A stretch of 64,000 nucleotides of DNA, from assembly GCA_934438135.1 (NCBI GenBank), contig CAKSBP010000007.1, positions 32,121 to 96,120 of the forward strand. The letters run 5' to 3'. Shown here one piece after another: positions 7,588 through 15,822 of this stretch. The notes beneath the pieces are model-generated. The model was not told the DNA's origin. It did no database searches and saw nothing but the letters and a program-made list of their open reading frames with translations. This DNA is from an uncultured Clostridium sp. GTDB taxonomy: Bacteria > Bacillota > Clostridia > Lachnospirales > Lachnospiraceae. The position numbers and the translations under genes were made by a program. Numbering within the stretch: the stretch's first letter is position 1; each line of letters starts with the position of its first letter.

Positions 7588-8781
7588 ATGGACTTAACAG
7601 GAAAGACCATTGTGATTGGCGTGACAGGAAGCATTGCGGCTTACAAAATGGCAGACCTGACAAGCCGTCTTGTAAAGCAGGGATGTAATGTCCACGTCAT
7701 TATGACTAAAAATGCAGCGAATTTTATACATCCGATTACCTTTGAAACACTGACCTCTCATAAATGCCTAATCGATACATTCGACCGGAATTTTGAATTT
7801 CAGGTAGAGCACATTTCCCTTGCAAAGCAGGCTGATGTTATGCTGATAGCACCAGCTTCCGCTAATGTTATTGGAAAAATGGCAAATGGTATTGCAGATG
7901 ACATGCTGACAACAACGTATCTTGCTATGAAATGTCCGATTTTAGTAGCACCAGCCATGAATACCCGTATGTTTGAAAATTCAATTGTTCAGGATAATAT
8001 TGAGAAGCTTAGAAAATATGGTTGTCAGATGATTTCACCTGCAAGTGGTCATCTTGCCTGCGGCGATACTGGTTCTGGAAAACTGGCAGATTTGGATACA
8101 ATTTATGCTCATCTGGAATATGCTCTGACTGATAAAAAGGATTTATCTGGAAAAAACATTCTGGTAACAGCCGGTCCAACCCAGGAAGCATTGGATCCGG
8201 TTAGATATCTTACCAATCATTCTTCTGGAAAAATGGGATATGCCATTGCCAAAGCAGCAGCGAACCGAGGTGCCAATGTGACATTGATTTCAGGTCAGAC
8301 TGTGCTGGATACGCCATTGTTTGTGAAAAAAGTTCCTGTTGTCAGTGCAGAGGATATGTATCAGGCGGTGAAAGAGCAGATAGCTGGGCAGGATATTGTA
8401 GTTATGTCAGCAGCTGTTGCAGATTACCGCCCATCGCAGTATATGTCCGAGAAAATCAAGAAAAAGGACGAGGATATGTCGATTCCATTGGAGCGGACAA
8501 CGGATATTCTTGGATATCTTGGAAGCCTTGACAAGAAGCCGTTTCTTTGCGGGTTTGCTATGGAAACGGAGCATCTTCTGGAGCGTGCAAAACAAAAGCT
8601 TATGAAAAAGCATCTGAACATGATTGTGGCAAACAATTTAAAAGATACGGGAGCAGGATTTCAGGGGGATACGAATAAAATTACCATCGTCACAAAGGAT
8701 GTGGAGAAGAGTCTGCCGATTATGTCGAAGGAAGATGTAGCTGGGGAGATACTGGATGCGATTGTGGAGATGGGAGAATAA
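7588..8781 (+). CDS. coaBC: Bifunctional phosphopantothenoylcysteine decarboxylase / phosphopantothenate-cysteine ligase
   Basis: A 397-residue fusion enzyme that joins cysteine to 4'-phosphopantothenate (CoaB, C-terminal half) and decarboxylates the product with FMN (CoaC, N-terminal half) to 4'-phosphopantetheine. CoaC marks are VTGSIAAYK at the start, the active His in VEHISLA, and PAMNTRMFE, the substrate motif. The CoaB half begins about residue 188 with LVTAGPTQEALDPVRYLTNHSSGKMG. ATG 7588 follows GAGGAGGAC. It completes an operon that produces phosphopantetheine from basic precursors. FMN is also the ligand of the riboswitch 5 kb downstream. No pantothenate kinase gene is present in the window. 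Confidence 0.96.
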   Translation: MDLTGKTIVIGVTGSIAAYKMADLTSRLVKQGCNVHVIMTKNAANFIHPITFETLTSHKCLIDTFDRNFEFQVEHISLAKQADVMLIAPASANVIGKMANGIADDMLTTTYLAMKCPILVAPAMNTRMFENSIVQDNIEKLRKYGCQMISPASGHLACGDTGSGKLADLDTIYAHLEYALTDKKDLSGKNILVTAGPTQEALDPVRYLTNHSSGKMGYAIAKAAANRGANVTLISGQTVLDTPLFVKKVPVVSAEDMYQAVKEQIAGQDIVVMSAAVADYRPSQYMSEKIKKKDEDMSIPLERTTDILGYLGSLDKKPFLCGFAMETEHLLERAKQKLMKKHLNMIVANNLKDTGAGFQGDTNKITIVTKDVEKSLPIMSKEDVAGEILDAIVEMGE

Positions 8782-8848
8782 ATATTGACTGAAAAACAGG
8801 AAGGAAAGGACTGGAAAATATACAATCGACTACATACGAGGTATTGTA

Positions 8849-9754
8849 ATGAAAAACGAACATTTATATAAAGAATGTGTTCTCTGTCCAAGAAAATGTA
8901 AAGTGAACCGCTTAGAGGGACAGCGAGGATATTGTAAAGAAACAAGTGAATTAGTGGCAGCGAGGGCAGCACTTCATATGTGGGAAGAACCTTGCATTTC
9001 CGGGGAAGAGGGAAGTGGTGCGGTATTCTTCTCGGGCTGTGCCATGGGCTGTGTGTTCTGCCAAAATCATAATATTGCAGCAGGAAAAGCGGGTAAGCCA
9101 ATTACCATAGAACGATTATCGGAAATCTTTCTGGAACTTCAGGAAAAAGGTGCCAATAACATTAATTTGGTAACGCCAAGTCATTATATTCTTTCTATTA
9201 TCGAAGCGGTTAAAATGGCAAAAGAAAAAGGGCTTCATCTTCCGGTTGTCTACAATTCCAGCGGATTTGAACTGCCGGAAATAGTTCGCCTGCTAGAAGG
9301 CTACGTCGACATTTATCTGCCGGATTTTAAATATATGAATGATACGATAGCAAAAAAATATTCCAATGCACCTCATTATGCAGATTATGCAAAGAAAGCA
9401 TTAAAAGAAATGTTTCGCCAGACCGGAAAACCAGAATTTGATGAGCGGGGAATGATGAAGAAAGGAATCATTGTCAGACACCTGGTTCTGCCAGAGCATA
9501 CGGAGGATTCTAAGAAGATTGTAAAATATTTGTACGAAACGTATGGAGATGATATTTACATCAGTATTATGAATCAGTATACGCCGTTGGAACAGGTGGC
9601 AGCTTATCCAGAGTTGAATCGTCCGTTGACGGATAAGGAATACGATGAGGTCGTGGACTATGCGGTTGATTTGGGTGTTGAGAATGGGTTCATTCAGGAG
9701 GGGGAAACGGCGAAGGATAGTTTTATTCCAGAGTTTAATTGTGAAGGAGTGTAA
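8849..9754 (+). CDS. Radical SAM protein of the PflA/PflX-like family
   Basis: A 301-residue radical S-adenosylmethionine enzyme. The iron-sulfur cluster motif C-x3-C-x2-C is seen in SGCAMGCVFCQN (about residues 69-76), and there is an extra N-terminal cysteine group, CVLCPRKCKVNRLEGQRGYC, as in YgiQ-unrelated PflX-like and AmmeMemoRadiSam-associated proteins. The middle contains NLVTPSHYI and YNSSGFE, typical of the SAM-binding barrel. Similar proteins are annotated as pyruvate formate-lyase activase-like, but no glycyl-radical enzyme gene is adjacent, so the substrate is unknown. The ribosome binding site (CGAGG) is modest. The gene stands between the pan operon and the convergent rib operon. 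Confidence 0.85.
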   Translation: MKNEHLYKECVLCPRKCKVNRLEGQRGYCKETSELVAARAALHMWEEPCISGEEGSGAVFFSGCAMGCVFCQNHNIAAGKAGKPITIERLSEIFLELQEKGANNINLVTPSHYILSIIEAVKMAKEKGLHLPVVYNSSGFELPEIVRLLEGYVDIYLPDFKYMNDTIAKKYSNAPHYADYAKKALKEMFRQTGKPEFDERGMMKKGIIVRHLVLPEHTEDSKKIVKYLYETYGDDIYISIMNQYTPLEQVAAYPELNRPLTDKEYDEVVDYAVDLGVENGFIQEGETAKDSFIPEFNCEGV

Positions 9755-9798
9755 TAAAATTACAGAGGTTCATTACTATATAGAGAAGCAGTAAAAAA

Positions 9799-9836
9799 CC
9801 CACAGATGTACAGAATAAAATCTGAGTATCTGTGGG
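9799..9836. terminator. Bidirectional terminator between the radical SAM gene and ribH
   Basis: CCCACAGAT (9799-9807) pairs with ATCTGTGGG (9828-9836), with an inner CAGA/TCTG pairing. On the minus strand the stem is followed by six Ts, ending the rib operon; on the plus strand it is followed by ACTTTTG and can serve the radical-SAM gene. Confidence 0.85.
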
Positions 9837-9857
9837 ACTTTTGCGGTTATTTGAAGA

Positions 9858-10319
9858 TTATATGGTTTTTAATAGATTAATCATCTCCACAGCTGACAGT
9901 GCACAGTCGTACCCCTTATTACCGGCCTTTGTACCAGCACGCTCGATAGCCTGTTCAATATTATCAGTTGTCAGAACACCGAACAGCACAGGAACGCCTG
10001 TATTCATGGAAACCTGTGCAACACCTTTGGAAACTTCATTGCAGACATAATCATAATGGGAAGTTGCACCACGGATAACGGCACCAAGGCAGATAACAGC
10101 ATCGTATTTGCCTGATTCAGCCATACGTTTAGCGACAACAGGAATTTCAAATGCACCTGGAACCCAGGCAAGTGTGATGTCGTCGTCATTTACGCCATGA
10201 CGGACAAGACCATCCACAGCACCACTTACTAATTTGCTTACGATAAAATCATTGAATCTTGCTGCTACAATACCAATTTTTGCTTCTTTTGCGACTAATT
10301 TTCCTTCTAATGTTTTCAT
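9858..10319 (-). CDS. ribH: 6,7-dimethyl-8-ribityllumazine synthase
   Basis: A 153-residue enzyme that condenses the ribBA product 3,4-dihydroxybutanone 4-phosphate with the ribD product 5-amino-6-ribitylaminouracil to form lumazine, the last intermediate before riboflavin. The family marks are GIVAARFNDFIVSKL, VPGAFEIP, GAVIRGATSHYDYVC with the catalytic His, and VPVLFGVLTTD. Length is normal, and the protein normally forms pentamers or a 60-mer shell. Start ATG 10319 has an AAAAGGAG ribosome binding site. It is the last gene of the minus-strand operon ribD-ribE-ribBA-ribH. Confidence 0.97.
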   Translation of the reverse strand: MKTLEGKLVAKEAKIGIVAARFNDFIVSKLVSGAVDGLVRHGVNDDDITLAWVPGAFEIPVVAKRMAESGKYDAVICLGAVIRGATSHYDYVCNEVSKGVAQVSMNTGVPVLFGVLTTDNIEQAIERAGTKAGNKGYDCALSAVEMINLLKTI

Positions 10320-10347
10320 AGTAAATTCTCCTTTTCTATTGCTTTGA

Positions 10348-11538
10348 TTATAATAAATGTCCCATGCGGACTTTTTTGGTGTTTAAATAAAATGCATCGT
10401 ATTTTGTCGGCTGAATATGTAATGGAATCCGTTTATGGATTTTTACACCATATTCTGCAAGCTGGCTGATTTTGTCGGGATTGTTGGTAATCAGGTTGAT
10501 TTCGTTGACACCAAGCTCTTTTAACATATCAGCAGCGGGGTAGTAATCCCGGAGGTCTTCTTCAAACCCAAGTTTTAAATTGGCATCGACAGTATCGTAA
10601 CCTTCATCCTGAAGAGCGTATGCTTTGATTTTGTTAATCAGTCCGATACCACGGCCTTCCTGCCTTAAATAAAGAAGAACGCCACGGCCTGCAGTACTGA
10701 TTAATTTCAGGGATTCCTGAAGCTGCTTTCCACAATCGCATTTGGCGGAGCCAAGAACATCGCCAGTCAGACATTCAGAATGCATTCTGGTTAAAACAGG
10801 TTCTTTTGTATGAATGTTACCCATGGTTAAGGCAATATGATGGGAACCGTTTGATTTGTCAATGAATCCATATATTTTGAACATACCATATTCTGTTGGC
10901 AGGTTTGCACAGGAAACACGTTCCATAAGCTGACAGTTTTGTTTCATATAGGATTGAAGCTGCGCAATGGTAATGATTTTCAAATCATGTTCTTTGGAAA
11001 AGGAAAGGAGTTCTTTGGTACGCATCATAGTGCCGTCTTCCCGCATGATTTCACAACAGAGTCCGCATTCTTTTAAGCCGGAAAGACGCATTAAATCAAC
11101 GGTTGCTTCTGTATGTCCGTTTCGCTCTAATACACCGTGAGGTTTTGAAATCAGAGGAAACATATGCCCTGGACGGCGGAAATCTTCTGGTTTTGCATCC
11201 GCAGCGACGGTCATTCGGGCAGTCAATCCACGTTCTACTGCGGAAATTCCAGTTGTTGTGTCGATATAATCGATGGAAGCAGTAAATGCGGTTTCGTGGT
11301 TATCAGTGTTATGGGCAACCATCGGCTCCAGACAGAGTTTATGAGCAAGAGCCTGTGACATCGGCATGCAGATAAGTCCTTTTGCATAAGATGCCATAAA
11401 GTTTACGTTTTCGGTTGTGGCAAATTCAGCAGCACAGATTAAATCACCTTCATTCTCACGGTCTTCATCATCTATAACCATGATAAGTTTTCCATTTTTT
11501 AATTCTTCTAATGCTTCTTCAATTGTATGAAAGTCCAT
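10348..11538 (-). CDS. ribBA: Bifunctional 3,4-dihydroxy-2-butanone 4-phosphate synthase / GTP cyclohydrolase II
   Basis: A 396-residue fusion that feeds both branches of riboflavin synthesis. The N-terminal half (about 1-200) carries the DHBP synthase motif DDEDRENEGDL and the RPGHMFPL and HTEATVDL segments. The C-terminal half is GTP cyclohydrolase II, with the Zn ligands in the motif HSECLTGDVLGSAKCDCG, and LRQEGRGIGL. Start ATG 11538 follows AAAGGAGGAG. The gene is 12 bases downstream of ribE and 28 bases upstream of ribH. No missing residue was noted. Confidence 0.97.
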   Translation of the reverse strand: MDFHTIEEALEELKNGKLIMVIDDEDRENEGDLICAAEFATTENVNFMASYAKGLICMPMSQALAHKLCLEPMVAHNTDNHETAFTASIDYIDTTTGISAVERGLTARMTVAADAKPEDFRRPGHMFPLISKPHGVLERNGHTEATVDLMRLSGLKECGLCCEIMREDGTMMRTKELLSFSKEHDLKIITIAQLQSYMKQNCQLMERVSCANLPTEYGMFKIYGFIDKSNGSHHIALTMGNIHTKEPVLTRMHSECLTGDVLGSAKCDCGKQLQESLKLISTAGRGVLLYLRQEGRGIGLINKIKAYALQDEGYDTVDANLKLGFEEDLRDYYPAADMLKELGVNEINLITNNPDKISQLAEYGVKIHKRIPLHIQPTKYDAFYLNTKKVRMGHLL

Positions 11539-11550
11539 AGTACTCCTCCT

Positions 11551-12204
11551 TTAAAATCCGCTTTTTAACAGAAAATCTTTTGTGATATTAGATTTTTTCT
11601 GAACACGTTCTTCCGTGGTAAGAAATTTTTTAATGTATTTTCCGATAATGTCATTTTCAATATTAATCATGTCTCCTGGATTTTTCAGCAGGAGAGTGGT
11701 ATGGCTGGCGGTGTGTGGGATAATGGAAACTTGAAATGTCTGTTCTTTGTCGTTTACACCGCAGACCGTCAGGCTGATACCGTCTAAAGCAACGGAGCCT
11801 TTTTCAATAAGGTATCCGACAATGGATGCCGTGGTGTGAATCGTTAAAATTACAGCAATGTCATCCTGTTTTTTGTCAGTCAGGATTCCGGTTCCATCAA
11901 TATGGCCGGAAACGATGTGTCCTCCAAATCTTCCATCTGCAGGCATGGCACGTTCTAAATTTACGAGGCTTCCACTTTTCAATCTTCCAAGGGAAGTTCG
12001 TTTTAGTGTTTCGTTCATCACATCAGCATGAAATACATTTTGTTTAAAACTGCATACGGTTAGGCAAACGCCATTTACAGCAATGCTGTCACCAATCTTA
12101 ACATCTTCCATGATCTTTGAACCTTGGATGGATAGAGCAGAGGAAGATGCTCCTTTGTGTACACCTGTAATGGTTCCTGTTTCTTCAATAATACCTGTAA
12201 ACAA
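11551..12204 (-). CDS. ribE: Riboflavin synthase, alpha chain
   Basis: A 217-residue enzyme that dismutates two lumazine molecules to riboflavin and 5-amino-6-ribitylaminouracil. It begins MFTGIIEETG, the family's invariant N-terminus, and has two homologous lumazine-binding repeats, the first with IAVNGVCLTV and GGHIVSGHIDG, the second with VALDGISLTV and IPHT. The start codon is TTG at 12204, fixed by the AGGAGG eight bases upstream and by the conserved N-terminus. It lies 11 bases after ribD on the minus strand. A small tail after the second repeat is slightly longer than usual. Confidence 0.96.
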   Translation of the reverse strand: MFTGIIEETGTITGVHKGASSSALSIQGSKIMEDVKIGDSIAVNGVCLTVCSFKQNVFHADVMNETLKRTSLGRLKSGSLVNLERAMPADGRFGGHIVSGHIDGTGILTDKKQDDIAVILTIHTTASIVGYLIEKGSVALDGISLTVCGVNDKEQTFQVSIIPHTASHTTLLLKNPGDMINIENDIIGKYIKKFLTTEERVQKKSNITKDFLLKSGF

Positions 12205-12215
12205 GTGGATTCCTC

Positions 12216-13307
12216 CTATTCTTTTTTTGTATAGGTTAATAAAATATCTTCCTCAAACTGTGTCATTTTTTCAAAAGAAAATGCATATGCCTGTGCCGGA
12301 GTTTCTACCCCGACTCCACCAACAGGAGATTTTGCATCTTTGCCGCCGAAGATTTTTGGTGCAATGTAAACAAGCAGGGAATGTACCAGATTTTCTTTCA
12401 AAAAACTTTCATTCAATGTGGAACCGCCTTCTAAAAGGATACTATCAATATTTTTTCTGCCAAGCTCCTGCATCAGCCACGGTAAATCCAGTCTTCCATC
12501 CAGTGAGAAAGGAACTTTTAACAGCTCGACACCCGCACGTTCAAGAGCGGCAGCATTTCCGGTGGAATCTTCACAATAAGCTGTAATGGTAGGAACGTTT
12601 TTTGCGGTTTTTACAATCTGAGAGGTGAGTGGTGTCCGAAGATGCGTGTCGCAGATGATACGAATTGGATTTACACCCTCGGAAATCCGGCAGGTAAGAA
12701 GCGGATCATCTGTCAGTACGGTCTGGATACCAGCCATAATAGCACTGTAACGGTTTCTTAACTTGTGGACATGATTTCTGGCTTCTTCTCCGGTAATCCA
12801 TTTAGATGCACCAGTGTGGGTCGCAGTTTTTCCATCTGCGGTCATTGCGTATTTCATGATAACATAAGGAGTTTTATTCTGGATAAAGTGAAAGAATGGC
12901 TGATTTAGTTCAATTGCTTCTTTTTCTAAAACACCAGTCACCACTTCAATCCCGTGTTCTCTTAAAATTGCGGCACCTTTTCCGCCAACCAGAGGATTTG
13001 GATCCATAGAAGCAATTACCACTTTTTTGATGTGATGCTTCAAAATGGCTTCAGTGCAAGGTGGTGTTTTTCCGTAGTGGCAGCAAGGTTCTAACGTAAC
13101 ATACAGGATGGCACCGTCTGCTGGTTCTGAAAGAGAGGCAAATGCGTTGCGCTCTGCATGAAGTTCTCCGTATTTTTTATGATAGCCGGAACCGATTATC
13201 TTATCATTTTTTACGATAACCGCACCAACCATTGGATTGGGATTGGTATATCCGGCACCTTTTTCTGCAAGATTCAGTGCCAGTCTCATGTATTGTTCAT
13301 CTGTCAT
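12216..13307 (-). CDS. ribD: Bifunctional diaminohydroxyphosphoribosylaminopyrimidine deaminase / reductase
   Basis: A 363-residue enzyme catalysing deamination and reduction of the pyrimidine intermediate of riboflavin synthesis. The N-terminal zinc deaminase has H-A-E-R-N and PCCHYGKTPPC, which supply the Zn ligands and proton shuttle Glu. The C-terminal half is the NADPH reductase, with MKYAMTADGKTAT, SKWITGEEAR and LLEGGSTLN. The ATG at 13307 is chosen because GGAGGG lies just before it; an in-frame TTG at 13325 would put this site inside the coding region. It is the first gene of the operon, under control of the FMN riboswitch. Confidence 0.96.
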   Translation of the reverse strand: MTDEQYMRLALNLAEKGAGYTNPNPMVGAVIVKNDKIIGSGYHKKYGELHAERNAFASLSEPADGAILYVTLEPCCHYGKTPPCTEAILKHHIKKVVIASMDPNPLVGGKGAAILREHGIEVVTGVLEKEAIELNQPFFHFIQNKTPYVIMKYAMTADGKTATHTGASKWITGEEARNHVHKLRNRYSAIMAGIQTVLTDDPLLTCRISEGVNPIRIICDTHLRTPLTSQIVKTAKNVPTITAYCEDSTGNAAALERAGVELLKVPFSLDGRLDLPWLMQELGRKNIDSILLEGGSTLNESFLKENLVHSLLVYIAPKIFGGKDAKSPVGGVGVETPAQAYAFSFEKMTQFEEDILLTYTKKE

Positions 13308-13350
13308 CGGATTCCCTCCAATCAAAATTTATTTATAATTAATAACATAA

Positions 13351-13384
13351 AAAGATGCCTTGAATGTTTCTTCAAGGCATCTTT
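13351..13384 (-). terminator. Second terminator hairpin of the rib leader
   Basis: A perfect 14-pair stem (13384-13371 with 13364-13351 on the minus strand), loop of six bases, followed by TTTTTATG. It lies 44 bases before ribD and can stop transcription when FMN is bound. Confidence 0.8.
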
Positions 13385-13423
13385 GGAATGAGACAGGAAA
13401 CTGGAATGTTTATTTTAGGATAT

Positions 13424-13456
13424 AAAAAAAGCTCCCGAAATAAATCATTCCAGAGC
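13424..13456 (-). terminator. First terminator hairpin after the FMN aptamer
   Basis: On the minus strand GCTCTGGAAT pairs with ATTTCGGGAGC (one mismatch and one G-T pair), followed by seven Ts (13430-13424). It begins about 40 bases after the aptamer and is the likelier riboswitch expression platform. Confidence 0.7.
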
Positions 13457-13495
13457 CTATCACTTACAAATATGTATAAAAAATAATATACGTGA

Positions 13496-13600
13496 TCTTC
13501 TTTCATCCAGACTTTACTGTCGGCTTCGGAATTACACCGAATCAACCTTACGGCTCGTGGGCTGTTACCACCGGTAGGGAATTGCACCCTGCCCTGAAGA
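13496..13600 (-). ncRNA. FMN riboswitch (RFN element) controlling ribD-ribE-ribBA-ribH
   Basis: The minus strand reads with all conserved RFN blocks in order: TCTTCAGGGCAGGGTG, AATTCCCTACCGGTGGTAA, AGCCCACGAGCC, GATTCGGTG, ATTCCGAAGCCGACAGT and AAAGTCTGGATGAAAGAAGA. FMN binding should favour the downstream terminator and shut off riboflavin synthesis. It lies between a consensus promoter and ribD. Confidence 0.96.
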
Positions 13601-13620
13601 TTTCCTATTCAATTGAACTT

Positions 13621-13649
13621 ATTATAGCTGTGTAAAATTATTTTGTCAA
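13621..13649 (-). promoter_or_regulatory. Consensus sigma-A promoter of the rib operon
   Basis: On the minus strand TTGACA (13649-13644) and TATAAT (13626-13621) are separated by 17 bases, a perfect match in both boxes. Transcription would start about 10-15 bases before the riboswitch. Confidence 0.92.
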
Positions 13650-13725
13650 TACAAAAGATAAAATAATTAAAGCAAAAATGGAGAACATTTAAATATTCGG
13701 TCATAAATGAGTGCAAAAACAAGTT

Positions 13726-13754
13726 TTGTAATTTATTTGAGGATGCGTTACAAT
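13726..13754 (+). promoter_or_regulatory. Promoter of the NUDIX gene
   Basis: TTGTAA (13726-13731), 17 bases, TACAAT (13749-13754). It is divergent from the rib promoter, about 75 bases away. The rest of the 13308-13786 stretch is filled by the rib leader, its riboswitch, terminators and both promoters. Confidence 0.6.
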
Positions 13755-13786
13755 GGTATTAGAAAATGAACGAAAGAGGTAAGAGT

Positions 13787-14353
13787 ATGGAATATTTTGA
13801 ATTGCTGAATATGGATGGAACACCTGCTGGAAAAGTGAAAGAGCGCAATCAGGTACATAAGGATGGTGATCTGCACGGAGGTTCCCATATCTGGGTAATC
13901 CGTAAGACAGATATGGGAATAGAAATCCTGCTGCAAAAGAGAAGTAAGGACAAAGACTCCTTTCCGGGATGTTTTGATATATCCAGTGCAGGACATGTGG
14001 CTAAGGGGGAAGATTTTTTGTCTACGGCAGTCCGTGAAATAAAAGAAGAACTGAATCTGACTGTAAAAGAGGAGAATCTGACCTTTCTATTTTCTCAGTA
14101 TGTCGAAGGGCATTATGTGTTTCATAATGAAACATTTTTCAATAGGGAAATTAATTATGTTTATCTGTTAAATCTCGATGTTTCTTTGGATGATTTGAAA
14201 TTTCAGGAAGAAGAAATTGAAGGCTTAAAGTGGATGGATGCCAGAGAACTTAAGGGAGTAGTTCAAAGTGGGGATGAGAACTACTGCATTTGGAAAGAGG
14301 AGTATGAAAAATTATACCAATATTTACAGAATGAAAATATAATCGAACACTGA
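13787..14353 (+). CDS. NUDIX hydrolase
   Basis: A 188-residue protein with a full NUDIX box, G-x5-E-x7-R-E-I-K-E-E-L at about residues 72-94 (GHVAKGEDFLSTAVREIKEE), which binds Mg and hydrolyses nucleoside diphosphates linked to other groups. The start, MEYFELLNMDGTPAGKVKERNQVHKDGDLHGG, resembles the NUDIX group related to isopentenyl-diphosphate isomerase (RNQVHKDG-like N-terminal motif), common in Clostridia; the substrate is unknown. ATG 13787 is chosen over an upstream in-frame ATG at 13766 because GAAAGAGG precedes it. It stands alone between divergent rib genes and the SMC-like operon, whose promoter follows within 20 bases. Confidence 0.85.
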   Translation: MEYFELLNMDGTPAGKVKERNQVHKDGDLHGGSHIWVIRKTDMGIEILLQKRSKDKDSFPGCFDISSAGHVAKGEDFLSTAVREIKEELNLTVKEENLTFLFSQYVEGHYVFHNETFFNREINYVYLLNLDVSLDDLKFQEEEIEGLKWMDARELKGVVQSGDENYCIWKEEYEKLYQYLQNENIIEH

Positions 14354-14379
14354 CAAAATATGTACTTTTATGGTATAAT
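14350..14379 (+). promoter_or_regulatory. Extended -10 promoter of the JetABC-like operon
   Basis: CTGACA (14350-14355), 18 bases, TGG-TATAAT with TATAAT at 14374-14379. The TG two bases before the -10 box makes it an extended -10 promoter. Leader is short, about 35 bases. Confidence 0.7.
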
Positions 14380-14421
14380 AGATTGAATAAAATAGGATAA
14401 GTATGAGGATTGGAGATATCA

Positions 14422-15822
14422 ATGAAAGAAATATATAAAATTCCTCAGGAATTCTTCCGGCTGTTTACTTCAAAAAACAGATACATTTATATGGAAGCAC
14501 TGACAGCTGTCTACGATGAATATCTGTATAATGACTATTTTCTCACCAGGGAAACCTGCATTACCATTATAGAAGAGCATTTTTCCAACCGGACGGTTGA
14601 TATTTCGGCAGATTTAGAATCCGATGAGCTAGAAAGCTATGAGCCGATGCCATCTAGAATCCTGTCAAAGCTTTTGCAGTTTGCGTGGCTTAGGAGGATT
14701 GAAGACTATACGTCTTTTACGACCAATATCATTATCCCGGATTATGCATCTGTTTTTATTGAGGCATTCAAAACCATTGAAGAAGATGATATGGAAGATA
14801 CGGATTTGTACATTCAAAATGTGTACGCCAACATTTATTCTTTCTATCATGACAAAAAGGCAGGACTTGGTCTCTTAAAAACAGCCTTAGTAAACACGAA
14901 AAAACTGAACCGTGCTTTACAGGAACTTCTTCACAACATGGATAAATTTTTTGCTTCCCTCCTAGAAAAGAACAACTATGAAGATTTACTGAATGAACAT
15001 TTAAATGTATATGTTGAAAATATTGTCAATCGAAAATACAGTTTATTAAAAACAAGCGACAATTTTTACATTTATAAGAATGATATTAAGACACTTTTAC
15101 GGGAAATCGGTGAAGATGAAGAACGTCTTTATGTGTTACGGGAGAAACTGGTTTCCGAAGGAAAAACGCCGGAAAAGGCGGAAGAGATGATTGCCCAGAC
15201 GTTAGATTATATTAGTCAGGGAATTGTAAATATGGAAAAAAGGATTGCTCATATTGATACGGAACATACGAAATATGTCCGTGCTACAGCAAGCCGTCTG
15301 GAATATCTGTTAAGTCAGGATACGGATACGCAGGGAAATATCCTGTTTTTACTAAACAGACTAAGTGACAAAAAAGCAGAAGAACCAGAAATGCTTCGAA
15401 GCATTGCAGAAACGGTGCAGCTGAATACATTTGGCTTTCTTTCCAAAGAATCCTTTTACCAGAAACGTGGAAAGCGAAAGAATTTTGAAGATACTGTGGC
15501 AGAGACAGAATCCAAAGAAGTGGAACTGTCGAAAGAAGAGATTTTATCTGCAAATAAAAGCAGCGTTCACTATTCTCAAAAACAGATGGATGATTTTGTG
15601 GTTTCCCGAATGAAGGACGGTGTATACGATACAGAGCAGTCACCGGTAACCACACAGGAAGAATTTGAACTGCTGATACTGGCATACGATGCGTGTGTTG
15701 GCAAGAAAAGCCCATTTGAGGTAACAAAAGAACAAGGAATTCAGTTGGAAAACGAGAAATTCGTTTATCCGAAACTGATATTTACAAAAAAAGGTGACAG
15801 GAGGAAAGAAGCGGATGAATGA
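14422..15822 (+). CDS. JetA/MksF-like subunit of a Wadjet-type SMC complex (DUF5716 family, probable)
   Basis: A 466-residue cytosolic protein. I recognise it as a JetA-family (DUF5716) protein, equivalent to the kleisin MksF of MksBEF/Wadjet complexes, from its N-terminus (KEIYKIPQEFFRLFTSKNRY) and its position directly before a JetB-like gene. The protein is rich in charged helices with Lys/Glu repeats between about 250 and 300. The start ATG 14422 follows GGATTGGAGA; an in-frame TTG at 14410 is inside this site. The gene overlaps the next one by 8 bases. As a kleisin it should bridge the ATPase heads of the SMC dimer. Its family is inferred from memory of its sequence and context. Confidence 0.68.
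   Translation: MKEIYKIPQEFFRLFTSKNRYIYMEALTAVYDEYLYNDYFLTRETCITIIEEHFSNRTVDISADLESDELESYEPMPSRILSKLLQFAWLRRIEDYTSFTTNIIIPDYASVFIEAFKTIEEDDMEDTDLYIQNVYANIYSFYHDKKAGLGLLKTALVNTKKLNRALQELLHNMDKFFASLLEKNNYEDLLNEHLNVYVENIVNRKYSLLKTSDNFYIYKNDIKTLLREIGEDEERLYVLREKLVSEGKTPEKAEEMIAQTLDYISQGIVNMEKRIAHIDTEHTKYVRATASRLEYLLSQDTDTQGNILFLLNRLSDKKAEEPEMLRSIAETVQLNTFGFLSKESFYQKRGKRKNFEDTVAETESKEVELSKEEILSANKSSVHYSQKQMDDFVVSRMKDGVYDTEQSPVTTQEEFELLILAYDACVGKKSPFEVTKEQGIQLENEKFVYPKLIFTKKGDRRKEADE

Noticed and set aside
8661..9101. Minus-strand ORF of 146 codons across coaBC and the radical-SAM gene
   Set aside because: It spans an intergenic boundary of two recognised genes and has no start signal.
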